Below, in pieces: positions 62,617 to 64,000 of a stretch of DNA of 64,000 nt. Position 1 is the first letter of the stretch. The number at the start of each line of letters is the position of its first letter. The position numbers and the translations under genes are program-made. The notes under the pieces are model-generated. The model ran no database searches. It was given only the letters and a program-made list of their open reading frames with translations, and was not told the DNA's origin. Origin of the DNA: Eutreptiella sp. 'Long Island Sound 2002' (taxonomy: Eukaryota > Euglenozoa > Euglenophyceae > Eutreptiales > Eutreptiaceae); contig OZ038378.1 of NCBI GenBank assembly GCA_964036045.1, forward strand, positions 19,787,348 through 19,851,347. The letters run 5' to 3'.

Positions 62617-63828
62617 GGCCTTACACCACTTTACACGGGCCTTACACCACTTTACACGGGCCTTACACCGCTTTACACGGGCCTTACACCACTTTACACG
62701 GGCCTCACACCACTTTACACGGGCCTTACACCACTTTACACGGGCCTTACACCACTTTACACGGGCCTTACACCACTTTACAAGCGCTTTACACCACTTT
62801 ACACGGGCCTTACACCACTTTACACTGGTCTTACCCCATTTTACACGGGCCTTACACCACTTTACACGGGCCTTACACCACTTTACACGGCCCTTACACC
62901 ACTTTACACGGGCCTTACACCACTTTACACGGGCCTTAAACCACTTTACACGGGCCTTACACCACTTTACACGGGCCTTACACCACTTTACACGGGCCTG
63001 ACACCACTGTACACGGACCGTACACCACTTTACACGGGCCTTACACCACTTTACACGGGCCTTACACCACTTTACACGGGCCTTACACCACTTTACACGG
63101 GCCCTACACCACTTTACACGGGCCTGACACCACTTTACACGGACCTTGCACCACTTTACACCGGCCTTACACCACTTTACACGGGCCTTACACCACTTTA
63201 CACGGACGGGCCTTACACCATTTTACACGGGCCTTAAACCACTTTACACGGGCCTTACACCACTTTACAAGGATCCATAGAGTGATCCATAGAGTGATCC
63301 ATAGAGTGATCCATAGAGTGATCCATAGAGTGATCCATAGAATGATCCATGGAGTGATCCGTAGAGTGATCCATAGAGTGATCCATAGAGTGATCCATAG
63401 AGTGATCCATAGAGTGATCCATAGAGTGATCCATGGAGTGATCCGTAGAGTGATCCATAGAGTGATCCATAGAGTGATCCATAGAGTAATCCATAGAGTG
63501 ATCCATAGAGTGATCCATAGAGTGATCCATAGAGTGCTCCATGGAGTGATCCATAGAGTGATCCATAGAGTGATCCATAGAGTGATCCATAGAATGATCC
63601 ATAGAGTGATCCATAGAGTGATCCATAGAGTGATCCATAGAGTGATCCATAGAGTGATCCATAGAGTGATCCATAGAGTGATCCATGGGTTGATCCATAG
63701 CGTGATCCATGGAGTGATCAATAGAGTGATCCATAGAGTGATCCATAGACTGATCCATGGAGTGATCCATAGAGTGAACCATGGAGTGATCCATAGAGTG
63801 ATCCATAGAGTGATCCATACAGTGATCC
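62617..63828. repeat. Cassette 67, class A with four-base insertion
   Basis: The 21-bp block is 62617-63272 (656 bp, 31 units plus 4 extra bases). The extra bases sit in CACGGACGGGCC at 63201-63212, where two alternative monomer ends (CACGGA and CGGGCC) appear joined. The CAGGGCCC to CACGTGCC pair is missing. The 12-bp block is 63273-63828 (46 units), with GAGTAATCC near 63485 and the GAACCATGG tail. Confidence 0.86.
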
Positions 63829-64000
63829 GGCCTTACACCACTTTACACGGGCCTTACACCACTTTACACGGACCTTACACCGCTTTACACGGGCCTTACA
63901 CCACTTTACACGGGCCTTACACCACTTTACACGCGCCTTACACCACTTTACACGGGCCTTGCACCACTTTACACGGGCCTTACACCACTTTACACGGGCC
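63829..64000. repeat. Partial cassette: start of a 21-bp block
   Basis: Eight 21-bp units cut by the window end. It has the CCGCTTT third unit and an early CACGCGCC and CCTTGCACC. In the super-repeat order a B cassette is expected after A, but too little is visible to classify it. Confidence 0.75.

Larger units (their letters stand above)
1..64000. repeat. Composite satellite array: alternating 21-bp and 12-bp minisatellite blocks
   Basis: The whole window is built from two monomers, a 21-mer (G plus GGCCTTACACCACTTTACAC) and a 12-mer (ATCCATAGAGTG), in alternating blocks of about 150-1300 bp and 200-640 bp. The 21-bp to 12-bp junction is CACGGATCC or, in class A cassettes, CAAGGATCC. The 12-bp to 21-bp junction is CATACAGTGATCCGGCC. 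Most monomers differ from consensus by zero to two substitutions. The variants are not random: the same variant recurs at the same place in cassettes of the same class, which defines a higher-order repeat. Only the insert at 25590-25920 is unrelated. No rRNA, tRNA, telomeric repeat or gene was seen. Heterochromatic satellite is the natural reading; the organism and chromosome position are unknown. Confidence 0.97.

Noticed and set aside
1-64000. CRISPR array or bacterial origin iterons
   Set aside because: There is no repeat-spacer structure with unique spacers, no leader or cas genes, and 64 kb of two degenerate tandem repeats is not a bacterial arrangement. The GATC in every 12-mer is simply part of the monomer.
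1-64000. Telomeric or subtelomeric repeat
   Set aside because: Neither monomer resembles TTAGGG-type or other known telomere repeats, and no telomeric tract lies in the window.

Overview
This window is one uninterrupted eukaryotic satellite array with no convincing gene. Two short tandem repeats alternate for all 64 kb: a 21-bp monomer (G followed by GGCCTTACACCACTTTACAC) and a 12-bp monomer (ATCCATAGAGTG). By my hand tally the 21-bp monomer fills about 34.3 kb (roughly 1,630 units) and the 12-bp monomer about 29.4 kb (roughly 2,450 units). The only other sequence is a CpG-rich insert of about 330 bp at 25590-25920. Neither end of the window leaves the array, so the locus is longer than 64 kb. 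The make-up points to heterochromatin of a eukaryote, probably an animal. I cannot name the species from the sequence.

The array is hierarchical. Level 1 is the monomer. Level 2 is a cassette: one 21-bp block followed by one 12-bp block, with near-invariant junctions (GGATCC on entering the 12-bp block, CATACAGTGATCCGG on leaving it). I delimit 67 complete cassettes plus a partial one at each end. Nearly every 21-bp block is 21n+1 bp long and nearly every 12-bp block is 12m+4 bp long. The exceptions are traced to individual small indels or one junction deletion. Level 3 is an ordered set of six cassette classes, called A to F here (labels introduced in this annotation), each recognised by its own diagnostic monomers. 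They follow one another as A-B-C-D-E-F in a super-repeat of about 5.0-5.2 kb. It is cleanest in three consecutive cycles at 41274-46282, 46283-51504 and 51505-56676. Elsewhere cassettes are duplicated, fused, shortened or expanded.

Layout: 1-10409 irregular (expanded E cassettes at 6486-9813); 10410-15482 A-B-C-D-E; 15483-18929 A, A/E fusion, A; 18930-22663 a recent 1.8-kb tandem duplication; 22664-24461 E-F; 24462-33482 A (with the insert), B, C, D, E, E, D, E, F; 33483-41273 A, B, truncated B, C/A fusion, B, C, D, E, F; 41274-56676 three clean A-F cycles; 56677-62616 A, B/F, A, C, D, E; 62617-64000 A and the start of another cassette.

Both monomers have periods divisible by three, so the DNA carries many long open frames on both strands. 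They are reading-frame artefacts of the repeat and are not annotated as genes. Nothing suggests that genes work together here. What can be read is the turnover history of the array: whole-unit expansion and contraction, cassette duplication, cassette fusion, and one foreign insertion with a later local rearrangement. All coordinates and unit counts were derived by eye and should be confirmed computationally.
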